The translations under genes were made by a program, and so were the position numbers. Below the pieces are notes generated by a model, which was not told the DNA's origin, ran no database searches, and worked only from the letters and a program-made list of their open reading frames with translations. Of a DNA stretch of 64,000 nt, positions 42,977 to 51,273 are shown piece after piece. Source of the DNA: DATLGB01 sp964242305 (GTDB taxonomy: Bacteria > Actinomycetota > Thermoleophilia > Solirubrobacterales > Solirubrobacteraceae); assembly GCA_964242305.1 (NCBI GenBank), contig CAXTBB010000006.1, positions 62,001 to 126,000 of the forward strand. Direction: 5' to 3'. How positions within the stretch are numbered: position 1 is the stretch's first letter; every line of letters starts with the position of its first letter.

Positions 42977-45745
42977 TTGGCTGACGTAACAGCAGTGGCC
43001 GACACGGCCGCGTTCCTGCCGCCTTCGGGCGACCTCGAACGGGTGCAGAAGTTCACCCGTGAACCCTTCGTGCTCGAAGGGGAGGACATCGCGTCCGCGC
43101 TCGGGCCGCACTCGTCGCGCCGTCCCGCCTTCGACGCCGCCCTGAAGGAGATCGAGGCCGGCCACGCCCACCCGTCGGCCGAGTGGCGGCGCACGTACTC
43201 GCTGCTGATCGGCCTGGAGCGCCTGCTCGACGAGGAGGAGCCCAAGCTGGTCGACGGCACCGTCCTCTCCGCCCACCAGGTCGACGCGCTGTCGGGCACG
43301 CTCACCGCGCTGCTCGCCGACGCCGCCGGCGGGCCCGCCGTCATCACCGACGCGCCGCCGCTGCCCGAGCTCGAACCGGACCTCGAGCCCGATCTCGACG
43401 GCGAGATCGAGGAGGAAGAGGAAGGGGAAGAGGCGCCGTCGCTGCTCGACGAAGGTGACATCGAGGAAGCGCCGGACGATCCCAACGCCGGCAAGCGCTT
43501 CTGGTTCGAGCACGCCACAGGCGCCGGCAAGACGGTCGCCGCGCTGGGCTTCGTGGAGGCGTCGCGCACCGGCGGCGTCCTCATCCTCACCCACCGCCGC
43601 AACCTCGTCGACCAGTTCCTCGGCGAGCTGCGCGACCGCGGCTACCGCGACCGCATCCACGCGCCCCTGCTGCGCGGGCAGGACTGGGTGGGTGGGGTGG
43701 GTGGCCCGGTCACCGTCGAGACCTACCAGTGGTACGTCCGCCACGCCGGCGACGTCTCCGACGCCTACACGATCGTCATCTGCGACGAGGCGCACACCGC
43801 GCTGGGCGAGAAGACGTCCGCCGCGATCCGCCGGTGGGCCGAGCCCGTCTTCGTCGGCATGACCGCGACCGGCGCGCTGATCGCTCGGCACGTCACCGAC
43901 CTCTTCCCGACCCAGACGTCGCGCTTCGACCTCGCCCAGGCGGCCCGCCGCGGCGTCATCTCGCCGCTGCGCTGCGTGCGCATCCCGCCGGGCCAGAACG
44001 TCCGCAACATCGCCAAGGTGCCGTTGCGCAAGGGCGAGGTCGACGTCGAGTTCGACCAGGAGATGCTGGCCGAGATGCTCGACATCGAGCCCTTCAACCT
44101 GGCCATCGCCGACCTCTACCAGACCCGCTTCAACGGGGTCCCCGGCGTCGTCTACGCCGCGGGCGTCCGGCACGCGATGAACGTCGCCGCGGCCTTCCGC
44201 GAGGTCGGCCTGAAGGCGCAGGGCGTGTCCGGCGAGACACCCAAGCGCGAGCTGGCCGAGATCCTGGCCGCCTACGAGCGCGGCGACGTCGACGTCCTGG
44301 TCAACGCACAGCTGCTCGCGGAGGGCTGGAACTCGCCGCGCGCGACGGTCTGCATGCACCTCGCGCCGACGGCGTCGCGGCGCATCTACCAGCAGCGCGT
44401 CGGCCGCGTCACGCGCCGCAACCCGGGCAAGGAGGCCGGCATCGTCGTCGACTTCGTCGCCCCCGGCACCAAGCACGACGACCCGGTCGTCACCCTGCAC
44501 TCGCTGCTGGACCGCGACGTCTACCGCGGCGGCGCCATCGTCGTCGGCCCGGTCCGCCGCGGCCGGGGACGGCGCCTGCGCGTCGAGCGCCGCGTGCTGC
44601 CGGTGACGGCGGACGAGAACCGCCGCATCGAGGTCTTCGAGCGTGAGCTGTGGCGCATCGCCGTCGAGCACCTCGACTACGGCGAGCAGATCCAGTGGGC
44701 CGCGCTGGCCGGCGCCCGCGTCGCCCCGACGGGCTGGCGCCGCGCCCGGGCGATGCTGCACTTCGACCAGCAGGGCGAGCTCAAGCGCACGTTCCTGCTC
44801 ACCGCGCTGCACCGCAACAAGAACCCGCAGCTGCGCGTGCGTGCGCTGCAGGAGATCGCCGCCGCCAAGGACGACGAGGCCTTCGACGTCGCCGTCGAGA
44901 CCATCGGCGGCTGGCCGCGCGACGAGAAGCGCGAGGGCGTGAAGGTGCTGCTGCTGGCGCTGGCCGAGCGCAAGCTGGGCCGCCGCGACCAGGCCAACAA
45001 CTGGATCTGGCGCTGCGCGGAGTACACGCGTGAGCTGCACGAGGAGTACGCCGTGCAGCGCTGGCCGGAGACCAAGCGGCTGCTCGGGCTGCTGGTCAAC
45101 TCCTCGGGGGGCGCCCACGCGCGGAACGCCCGGCGGCTCGTGCAGGCGGCCCGCCAGCAGGATCGGCGGTTGGCAGCGGCGCTGCTGGCTGCGGCACTGC
45201 CGCACACCGCCGAGGCCGGCGAGGTCATCAACGGCGCGCGCATGCGCATGTCCCGCAAGCCGGGCGCGCTCGCTCGCGAGCTGCTGCGCAACCTGCCCAA
45301 GGGCGGGAAGTCCAAGCGCCGCCGCTCCAAGCGCCGCAAGGGTGCGGCGGAGGGGACGGCGCCGGTGGAGGAGGGCGCGACGGTCGCCGTCGACCTCGAT
45401 CCCGACCGCGAGGCACCGGGGACCGACGTCGACGATGACGTGCAGGCCTACTCCGCCGAGGTCACCGCCGCCGACCACGACAAGTCGACCAAGACCAAGC
45501 GCCCCCCGCGCAAGCGGGCGCCGCGCAAGCGCGCACCCAAGCCCGCTCCAGAGCTTCCGGAAAGCGGAAGCGGCGCGGCCGACTTGAAGCCGGCGGCGAA
45601 GAAGCGCCCGGCTCGCAAGCGCGCGCCGAAGGCCGCGCCGGAGAGCATCGCCGCTGCCGCCGAGGCCGTCGCCGAGGTGGCGACGAAGCCCAAGCGGGCC
45701 CCGCGCAAGCGCGCGCCGAAGCCCCCGGCCGCCGAAGCCGCCTAG
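42977..45745 (+). CDS. SF2 DEAH-box helicase with helical repeats and histone H1-like tail
   Basis: A 922-residue protein. An N-terminal domain (about 1-165) ends in a Glu/Asp-rich stretch (EIEEEEEGEE). The SF2 helicase core has Walker A HATGAGKT (Lys185), DEAH at 270-273, FVGMTATG and the arginine-finger motif QQRVGRVTRR near 470. A helical, HEAT-like region follows (about 600-770, ALHRNKNPQLRVRALQEIA). The last ~150 residues are Lys/Arg/Ala/Pro-rich with repeated KRAPRKRAPK, like histone H1 or AlgP tails. The start is uncertain: TTG 42977 or GTG 42995; the ORF opens at 42869. Probable DNA or chromatin remodelling role (inference). Specific family not recognised. Confidence 0.85.
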   Translation: MADVTAVADTAAFLPPSGDLERVQKFTREPFVLEGEDIASALGPHSSRRPAFDAALKEIEAGHAHPSAEWRRTYSLLIGLERLLDEEEPKLVDGTVLSAHQVDALSGTLTALLADAAGGPAVITDAPPLPELEPDLEPDLDGEIEEEEEGEEAPSLLDEGDIEEAPDDPNAGKRFWFEHATGAGKTVAALGFVEASRTGGVLILTHRRNLVDQFLGELRDRGYRDRIHAPLLRGQDWVGGVGGPVTVETYQWYVRHAGDVSDAYTIVICDEAHTALGEKTSAAIRRWAEPVFVGMTATGALIARHVTDLFPTQTSRFDLAQAARRGVISPLRCVRIPPGQNVRNIAKVPLRKGEVDVEFDQEMLAEMLDIEPFNLAIADLYQTRFNGVPGVVYAAGVRHAMNVAAAFREVGLKAQGVSGETPKRELAEILAAYERGDVDVLVNAQLLAEGWNSPRATVCMHLAPTASRRIYQQRVGRVTRRNPGKEAGIVVDFVAPGTKHDDPVVTLHSLLDRDVYRGGAIVVGPVRRGRGRRLRVERRVLPVTADENRRIEVFERELWRIAVEHLDYGEQIQWAALAGARVAPTGWRRARAMLHFDQQGELKRTFLLTALHRNKNPQLRVRALQEIAAAKDDEAFDVAVETIGGWPRDEKREGVKVLLLALAERKLGRRDQANNWIWRCAEYTRELHEEYAVQRWPETKRLLGLLVNSSGGAHARNARRLVQAARQQDRRLAAALLAAALPHTAEAGEVINGARMRMSRKPGALARELLRNLPKGGKSKRRRSKRRKGAAEGTAPVEEGATVAVDLDPDREAPGTDVDDDVQAYSAEVTAADHDKSTKTKRPPRKRAPRKRAPKPAPELPESGSGAADLKPAAKKRPARKRAPKAAPESIAAAAEAVAEVATKPKRAPRKRAPKPPAAEAA

Positions 45746-46029
45746 TCCTCGACGACGATCAGGCCACGCTCGGAGAGCGCGGCGCACAGCGCGGCGAGGT
45801 CGCCGCGGACGCGCTCGATCGGGGTGTCGAGCTCGCGCGCGGTGCGGCGCGCGGTCTCCTCGGCGTCCCCGGTCTCCCCGAGCAGGGCGACCATGTAGCC
45901 GCCGGTCGGGTTGAGGCCGTGGTAGTGGCCGGTGGCGAGGTTGAGGAGGACCTTGTCGTCGCCGAACTGGCGGCGGACGACGCCGTCCGGGATGGTGATG
46001 CGGCCCGCGGGGAGGTCCACGGCCGTCAC
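45742..46029 (-). CDS. PqqD-family peptide-binding protein
   Basis: A 95-residue winged-helix protein of the PqqD family: RRQFGDDKVLLNLATGHYHGLNPTGG with the hallmark LN...G.YHGLN turn, then helices with VRGDLAALCAALSERGLI. PqqD proteins are RiPP recognition elements that hold precursor peptides. No precursor, radical SAM enzyme or PQQ gene is visible nearby, so it is an orphan here. GTG at 46029 shares GTGA with the birA stop; the 3' end overlaps the helicase stop by four bases (convergent). Confidence 0.82.
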   Translation of the reverse strand: MTAVDLPAGRITIPDGVVRRQFGDDKVLLNLATGHYHGLNPTGGYMVALLGETGDAEETARRTARELDTPIERVRGDLAALCAALSERGLIVVED

Positions 46030-46682
46030 CCTAGATGGACCTCGCCGGAGTCGAGGCGGTGGTCGCCGACGATCAGCCGGCCGGCGTCGTCGATGCCGCC
46101 GGCGACGCCGGTCCCGCCCGACCAGCGCACGGTCTGCCCGCGCAGCGCGTCGCGCGCCCGCAGCCCGGCGATGGTGCCCGGCGCGGGTTCGCCGAGTCGG
46201 GCGTCGAGGGCGGCGAGCAGCTCGGTCAGGAACGGCTCGCGGTCGCTCCGGTCGCGGCCGAGCGTCCCCGCCGTGTGGTGCAGCTCGGCGGGCAAGTCGG
46301 CGAGGTCGAGCGCGACGTTGACGCCGATGCCCAGCACCGCCCAGCCTTCCTGCGGCCGGCCCTCGACGAGCACGCCCGCCACCTTGCGCCCGCCGACGAG
46401 GACGTCGTTGGGCCACTTCACCAGCGCCCGCCCAGAGGCGACGTCGGCGACCGCGAGGCCCGCCCGCAGCGACAGCAGCGCGTCGTGCTCGCGCAGGACC
46501 AGCGACAGCAGCAGCGCGCTCCCGGCCGGCGCCGACCACGTCCGCCCCTGCCGGCCCCGTCCGGCGGTCTGCTCGTCGGCGGTCACCAGCGTGCCGTGGG
46601 GCGCGCCGCCCTCGGCCAGCTCCCGCGCCCGGGCGTTGGTGGACGCGCATGCCCGCAGGTGCAGACGGGGGCGGCCTAGCAC
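46026..46682 (-). CDS. birA: Biotin--[acetyl-CoA-carboxylase] ligase
   Basis: Attaches biotin to carboxylase BCCP domains through biotinyl-5'-AMP. The 218-residue class I form lacks the N-terminal helix-turn-helix, so it is not a repressor. Motifs are STNARARE, TADEQTAGRGRQGRTW (biotin/AMP loop), LKWPND-type ALVKWPNDVLV and GIGVNV. A small C-terminal SH3-like domain ends the protein. GTG at 46682 overlaps the upstream SAM-hydrolase stop by 7 bases. Longer in-frame upstream sequence belongs to that gene. Confidence 0.95.
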   Translation of the reverse strand: MLGRPRLHLRACASTNARARELAEGGAPHGTLVTADEQTAGRGRQGRTWSAPAGSALLLSLVLREHDALLSLRAGLAVADVASGRALVKWPNDVLVGGRKVAGVLVEGRPQEGWAVLGIGVNVALDLADLPAELHHTAGTLGRDRSDREPFLTELLAALDARLGEPAPGTIAGLRARDALRGQTVRWSGGTGVAGGIDDAGRLIVGDHRLDSGEVHLG

Positions 46683-47467
46683 CGCAGCGCGATCTCGTCG
46701 CCCGGCGCCAGCTCCAGCTCGGCCCGAGCGTCGCCGCCGTTGACGGCCAGCGACAGCCGCCGGCTGGGGTCCTCGTAGAGCAGCAGCTCCCCGGGCGTGA
46801 CGTCGGCGAAGGTGCGGGCGAAGGTGGCCTCGCGCCCCCCGGCCCACACCGGCCGCCCGAGGCGGAAGGCGTCCCGCGCGAGGTCGTGGGTGACGTCGAG
46901 CAGGACGTTGCCGAAGCCGTCGACGGCGAGGACGTGCGCGGTGACGACACCCTCGGCGACCGTCGCCTGCGGGAGGTCCAGGCCGACGAGGTCGTCGACC
47001 TCCATCGGCTCGCCCGCGTCGGCCAGCGCCTCCCCGGCGGCCAGCCGCGCGGCGACCGGGGCGAACACGTCGCGACCGTGGAACGTCGCCGACACCGGCT
47101 CGAGCCGCCACGGCGACCGCGCGATCTCGACCACCTCCACGACCCCGCCGAACCGCTCCGCGGCCGCCATGAGCAACCCGTTGTCAGGCCCGACCAGCAG
47201 GCGCTCCTCCTCCGCTGTCCGCAGCGCCACCGCCCGCCGCCGCGCGCCGACCTCGGGGTCCACCACCGCGAGGTGCACGCCCGCCGGGGTGAACGGCAGC
47301 GCCCGCTCGAGCGCCAGCGCACCGGCCAGCGTGTCGTGGCGAGGGATGCCGTGGGTGAGGTCGATCACCCGCGCGTCGGGCGCGAGCCGGGCGATCACGC
47401 CGTGGACGACGCCGACGAACTCGTCGGCCAATCCGTAGTCGCTGAGGAAGGTGATCGGGCGCGTCAC
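46676..47467 (-). CDS. SAM hydroxide adenosyltransferase (DUF62/SAM hydrolase)
   Basis: A 263-residue enzyme of the fluorinase/chlorinase-related DUF62 family that splits S-adenosylmethionine with hydroxide into adenosine and methionine. Blocks are ITFLSDYGLADEFVG (Asp of the N-domain), IDLTHGIPRHD, LAVVDPEVGA, LVGPDNGLL, GRDVFAPVAARL and VDGFGNV(L)L in the C-domain. The Asp-Arg-His triad pattern of hydroxide users seems present (D...R...H). GTG at 47467 overlaps the hemD stop (GTGA). Its role here is unknown; it might limit SAM used by the adjacent CobA methyltransferase (speculation). Confidence 0.92.
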   Translation of the reverse strand: MTRPITFLSDYGLADEFVGVVHGVIARLAPDARVIDLTHGIPRHDTLAGALALERALPFTPAGVHLAVVDPEVGARRRAVALRTAEEERLLVGPDNGLLMAAAERFGGVVEVVEIARSPWRLEPVSATFHGRDVFAPVAARLAAGEALADAGEPMEVDDLVGLDLPQATVAEGVVTAHVLAVDGFGNVLLDVTHDLARDAFRLGRPVWAGGREATFARTFADVTPGELLLYEDPSRRLSLAVNGGDARAELELAPGDEIALRC

Positions 47468-48924
47468 GGACGCGCAGTATCCACCAGCGCGGCGACGAGG
47501 CCGTCGGGCGTGTGCGGGTCGGCTTCGAGGTCGGGCTCGCGGCCGTGCTCGCGCAGCGCATCGGACGTGGCGGGGCCGATGGAGGCCAGCCGCGCGCCCT
47601 CGGGCAGCGTGCCGCCGCAGGCCTCGGCCAGGAAGCGGACGGTGGAGGCGGACGTGAAGGTGATCCAGTCGGCCGCGGAGACCGCCCCCATCCGCCCCGG
47701 ATCCAACGGTTCGGCGAGCGTCTCGTAGACGGCGAGGACGGCGACCTGGGCACCGCGCTCGCGGAGCGCGTCGGGAAGGACGTCGCGGCCCTCGCGGGCG
47801 CGGACGAGCAGCGCACTGCCGACCGGGACGTCGCGCAGCGCCTCAACCATCCCCTCGGCGACGGCGCGGTCGGGGACGACGTCGGCGATGACGCCGTGCT
47901 CGCGCAGCGCACGGGCGGTGCCCGGACCCATGGCGGCGATGCGGTGGCCGGCCAGCGCGCGCGCGTCGCGGCCCTCGCGCTCGAGCGCGGCGAACAGCTC
48001 GCGGACGCCGGTGGGCGAGGAGACGACGATCAGATCGTGGCCGGCCAGGATCGGCAGCTTCGCCTCCAGGGAGCGCGTGCGGATGGCCGGCGCCTCGATG
48101 ACCTCCGCGCCGAGCTCGCGCAGACGGGCCGCGAGGGGGGAGGCCTGGGCGCGGGCGCGGGTGACCGCGATCGACTGCCCGTGCAGCGGGCGCCGGGTCA
48201 GCCACTCGAGCTCCTCGCCGAGCGCGGCGACCGGTCCGACCACCGCGATGGCGGGTGCCGTCACGCCGACGGCCTCGGCCCGCTCGGCGAGGGTGGCCAG
48301 CGTGGCGTGGGTGGTCCGCTGCGTCGTCATCGTGCCGCGCTCGACGATCGCCGCCGGCTCGCCGGCGCTGCGCCCGCCCTCGATCAGGCCGCTGCTGATG
48401 CGCGGCAGCGCACGCACGCCCATGTAGAAGACGAGCGTGCCCGGGAAGCGGGCCAGCGCCTCCCAGTCGAGCTCGGCCCCGTCGCGGGCCTGGTGGCCGG
48501 TGACGAAGGCCACGCCGGCGGCGACATTGCGGTGGGTGACGGGGATGCCGCCGTAGGCGGGGGCGGCGATGCCGGCGGTGATGCCGGGGACGACCTCGAA
48601 GTCGAGGCCCGCCTCGCGCAGGACCTGGGCCTCCTCGCTGCCGCGGCCGAACACGAACGGGTCGCCGCCCTTGAGCCGGACCACGGTCCTGCCGGTGGCG
48701 GCGTGCTCGACCAGCTGCCGGTTGGTCTCCGACTGCGGGACCTGCGGGCCGCCGCCCCGCTTGCCGACGAAGATGAGCTTGGCGTCCTCGCGCGCACCGG
48801 CCAGGATCTCGGGCCCGATGAGCAGGTCGTAGAGGATGACGTCGGCGCGGGCGATCAGCGCCTGCGCGCGCACGGTGAGCAGGCCGGGGTCGCCGGGGCC
48901 GGCGCCGACCAGGTACGCGGTCAC
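47464..48924 (-). CDS. hemD: CobA-HemD fusion: uroporphyrinogen-III methyltransferase/synthase
   Basis: Bifunctional tetrapyrrole enzyme, 486 residues. Residues 1-245 are a CobA/SUMT domain: YLVGAGPGDPGLLTVRA, VRLKGGDPFVFGRG, PGITAGIAAPAYGGIPVTHR and TMTTQRTTHATL. Residues about 250-486 are a HemD (U3S) domain: RRPLHGQSIAVTRA, DLIVVSSPTGVRELF, ITFTSASTVRFLAEA, ASIGPATSDALREHG. Hydroxymethylbilane is cyclised to uroporphyrinogen III, then methylated to precorrin-2. It follows hemC with a GTGA overlap. The fusion is frequent in Gram-positives. Confidence 0.96.
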   Translation of the reverse strand: MTAYLVGAGPGDPGLLTVRAQALIARADVILYDLLIGPEILAGAREDAKLIFVGKRGGGPQVPQSETNRQLVEHAATGRTVVRLKGGDPFVFGRGSEEAQVLREAGLDFEVVPGITAGIAAPAYGGIPVTHRNVAAGVAFVTGHQARDGAELDWEALARFPGTLVFYMGVRALPRISSGLIEGGRSAGEPAAIVERGTMTTQRTTHATLATLAERAEAVGVTAPAIAVVGPVAALGEELEWLTRRPLHGQSIAVTRARAQASPLAARLRELGAEVIEAPAIRTRSLEAKLPILAGHDLIVVSSPTGVRELFAALEREGRDARALAGHRIAAMGPGTARALREHGVIADVVPDRAVAEGMVEALRDVPVGSALLVRAREGRDVLPDALRERGAQVAVLAVYETLAEPLDPGRMGAVSAADWITFTSASTVRFLAEACGGTLPEGARLASIGPATSDALREHGREPDLEADPHTPDGLVAALVDTARP

Positions 48925-49748
48925 GCCGCCTCGAGGAGGTCGCCGGCGCCTGCGGCGAGCATGCGCCGCGCGAGGGCGGTGCCGTCGAGGCCGTCCATCT
49001 CGTCGAGGACGTACGCGGAGCCGTCGGGGGCGCCGACGAAGCCGCGCATGCGGCGGCCGTCGGCGTGGATGCCGATCGGCGTCTGGCAGGAGGCGCCGAG
49101 CACCCAGGTGGCCGCGCGCTCGGCGAGCAGGCAGGCCAGCGCCTTCGCGTCGGCCACGGGCGCCACCGCCGCGCGCACCCGCCCGTCCCCGCTGCGGGCC
49201 TGCAGCGCCAGCGCGCCCTGCCCGGCCGCGGGGACGAAGACCGGCGCGTCGAGCACGGTGCTGTCCTCAACGCGACCCAGGCGCTTGAGGCCCGCGCGCG
49301 CGAGCACGATCGCCTCCGCCTCCCCGTCGCGCAGCTTGCGCAGCCGCGTGTCGACGTTGCCGCGCAGGTCGACCACCTCGAGGTCCTCGCGCCACGCCAG
49401 CAGCTGTGCCGCACGGCGCAACGACGCCGTCCCGACGCGGGCGGGTGGGGTTGCAATCGACCCGATGAGCACGTCATGGGGGTCCTCGCGCGGCGGCACC
49501 GCCACGATCTCCGTCCCCTCGGCGAGGTCAGCCGGGACGTCCTTGGCCGAGTGCACCGCCAGGTCGATCTCGCCCGCGACGAGCGCCGCCTCGATGGTGT
49601 CCACCCAGCGCGACTTGTCGGCCACGCCGCCGCCCGCCGCGCCCGCGTCCCCCGAGGTGCGCAGCACGACCAACTCGCCCCCGACGCGCTCGGCGACCCA
49701 GCCCGCCTGCGCGAGCGCCAGCGCGCTCCCGCGCGTCCCGATCCTCAC
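48921..49748 (-). CDS. hemC: Porphobilinogen deaminase (hydroxymethylbilane synthase)
   Basis: Joins four porphobilinogens on a dipyrromethane cofactor. The 275 residues are slightly short for the family. RIGTRGSALALAQA at the N-terminus, AVHSAKDVPADL (catalytic Asp), GTASLRRAAQL, RGNVDTRL, AGQGALALQ and the cofactor Cys in LGASCQTPIG. GTG at 49748 gives the exact family start and shares GTGA with the hemA stop. The frame remains open upstream through a palindromic repeat that is not part of the protein. No ribosome-binding site is visible, so coupling to hemA is likely. Confidence 0.96.
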   Translation of the reverse strand: MRIGTRGSALALAQAGWVAERVGGELVVLRTSGDAGAAGGGVADKSRWVDTIEAALVAGEIDLAVHSAKDVPADLAEGTEIVAVPPREDPHDVLIGSIATPPARVGTASLRRAAQLLAWREDLEVVDLRGNVDTRLRKLRDGEAEAIVLARAGLKRLGRVEDSTVLDAPVFVPAAGQGALALQARSGDGRVRAAVAPVADAKALACLLAERAATWVLGASCQTPIGIHADGRRMRGFVGAPDGSAYVLDEMDGLDGTALARRMLAAGAGDLLEAA

Positions 49749-51088
49749 GAAGATAAAGGGGTCGGGTCTCCACTTCCCACATCGTGTGGGATGTGGAGAC
49801 CTGACCCCTCTAGGTTGGGCTCGTCGTCGATCAACCCGAACAGCTCGCGGAGGACGTGCATGCGGGCGTGGCGGGTGCCGCCCGTGGCCGACTTGACCTT
49901 CAGCGTCGGCTCGTGCAGCAGCCGCTGGGCCACGGTGCGGGCGACGGCGGCGACGCGCTCGCGGTCCGCTTCGCACAGCTCGTGGAAGCGCGGCTCGTTC
50001 TCCTCCAGCACGCCGGCCACGATCGCGTCGGCGTGGCGGCGCAGCGCGGCGATCGTCGGCATCACCTCGAGCGACCCCAGCCAGGACGCGAACTCGGCGA
50101 TCTCCTCCTCGACGATGGCCTCGGCGCCGGCGGCCTCCGTCTCCCGCACGCCGGCGTGGCGACGGACGACGGCGCGCAGGTCGTCGACGTTGGCCAGCGT
50201 GACGCCGGGCAGCCCGCCGCAGGCGGCGTCGATGTCCCGCGGGACGGCGAGGTCGATCAGCAGCAGCGGCCGGCCCTCGCGCGCCGCCACGACCTCGTCC
50301 AGTACCTCCGCCTCGAGCAGCGCGTGCGGGGACGAGGTGGACGCCACCACGATGTCCGCGCGCAGCAGCGCGGTCGGCAGCTCGTCGAAGGAGAGCGTCG
50401 CGCCCGCGAAGCGGTGGGCGAGGATCTCGGCGCGCTCGCGGCGGCGGTTGGCCACGAACAGGGTCGCGACGCCCTTCTCGGCGAGCGCCTGCGCGGTCAG
50501 CTCGGCCGTCTCGCCCGCACCGACGATGAGCACGTTGCGGTCGGTGAGGTCGCCGAGCGTGTCGGTGGCCAGGTCGACGGCGACGCTCGCCACCGACTGG
50601 CGCCCGGCGCCGATCAGCGTCTCCGTGCGCACGCGCTTGCCCGTGGCCAGCGCGGCCTGGAACAACCGGTTGGTGAGCGTTCCCGTGGTCCCGGCGGCCA
50701 GCGCGGTCTCGTAGGCGCGCTTGACCTGCCCCTGGACCTCGGCCTCGCCGACGACCATCGACTCCAGTCCGGAGGCGACGCGGTACAGGTGGCGGGCCGC
50801 GTCGCAGTTGCGCTCGGCGTAGACGCCCTCGAGCAGCAGCGTCGGGGGCAGGCCGGCGCGGCGGGCGAGCTGGGCGACGACGGCGCTCTCGGCCTCGACC
50901 GGATCGCCGACCACGAGGTAGAGCTCCGTGCGGTTGCAGGTCGACAGGACCACGGCCTCCTGCACGTCCTCGATCGAGCGCACCTCGGCCAGCAGCGTCT
51001 CCACGCCGGTCGAGGTCAGGGCGAGGCGCTCGCGGATCGCCAGCGGCGCCGTCTTGTGCGACGTCCCCAGCAGCAGCAGCTCGCTCAT
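49745..51088 (-). CDS. hemA: Glutamyl-tRNA reductase
   Basis: First enzyme of C5-pathway tetrapyrrole synthesis, reducing glutamyl-tRNA to glutamate-1-semialdehyde with NADPH. The 447 residues show GTSHKTAPLAIRERL, the nucleophilic Cys in VLSTCNRTELY, SMVVGEAEVQGQVK, VLIVGAGETAELTA (NADPH fold) and the C-terminal dimerisation helices. The final segment (about SGLHIPHDVGSGDPTPLSS) is encoded by the palindromic repeat at 49757-49809 and is not typical of HemA. ATG at 51088 overlaps the CcmD-like stop. hemL and hemB are not in the window. Confidence 0.96.
   Translation of the reverse strand: MSELLLLGTSHKTAPLAIRERLALTSTGVETLLAEVRSIEDVQEAVVLSTCNRTELYLVVGDPVEAESAVVAQLARRAGLPPTLLLEGVYAERNCDAARHLYRVASGLESMVVGEAEVQGQVKRAYETALAAGTTGTLTNRLFQAALATGKRVRTETLIGAGRQSVASVAVDLATDTLGDLTDRNVLIVGAGETAELTAQALAEKGVATLFVANRRRERAEILAHRFAGATLSFDELPTALLRADIVVASTSSPHALLEAEVLDEVVAAREGRPLLLIDLAVPRDIDAACGGLPGVTLANVDDLRAVVRRHAGVRETEAAGAEAIVEEEIAEFASWLGSLEVMPTIAALRRHADAIVAGVLEENEPRFHELCEADRERVAAVARTVAQRLLHEPTLKVKSATGGTRHARMHVLRELFGLIDDEPNLEGSGLHIPHDVGSGDPTPLSS
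49757..49809. repeat. REP-like 53-base palindrome at the hemA-hemC junction
   Basis: A 25-base arm (49757-49781, beginning AGGGGTCGGGTCTCCAC) pairs with 49785-49809 across a TCG loop with two mismatches (one can be G-U in RNA). The GGGGTCAGGTCTCCACATCCC type of sequence is familiar from dispersed REP families linked to RAYT transposases; no RAYT gene is in the window. It encodes the last residues of HemA and lies 8 bases before the hemC start. Confidence 0.85.
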
Positions 51089-51273
51089 ACGGACGCCGTC
51101 TCCCGCTCGCACTCCTGCTGGCGGTCCATCAGCTCGGCCAGCTCCTCGACGTCCTTCTGCACGGTGGCCAGGCGGATGGCCATGATCGCCACGTAGACGA
51201 GGATCAGCGCCAGGAAGATCAGGTAGGCAGCGGCGACGTACTTGCCGGCCTCGTCGAGGGGAAGCGCCGGCAT
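51085..51273 (-). CDS. CcmD-like small membrane protein
   Basis: A 62-residue protein with one TM helix (KYVAAAYLIFLALILVYVAIMAIRL) and a charged C-terminus (VQKDVEELAELMDRQQ), matching the size and layout of CcmD, which helps the CcmABC heme exporter release holo-CcmE. It lies directly after ccmC with a one-base stop-start overlap (TGATG) and overlaps the hemA start (ATGA). Sequence conservation in this family is low, so the call rests on context and topology. Confidence 0.75.
   Translation of the reverse strand: MPALPLDEAGKYVAAAYLIFLALILVYVAIMAIRLATVQKDVEELAELMDRQQECERETASV

Noticed and set aside
42866..45787. 973-residue minus-strand ORF opposite the helicase
   Set aside because: Low-complexity antisense shadow; the plus strand has a complete set of helicase motifs.
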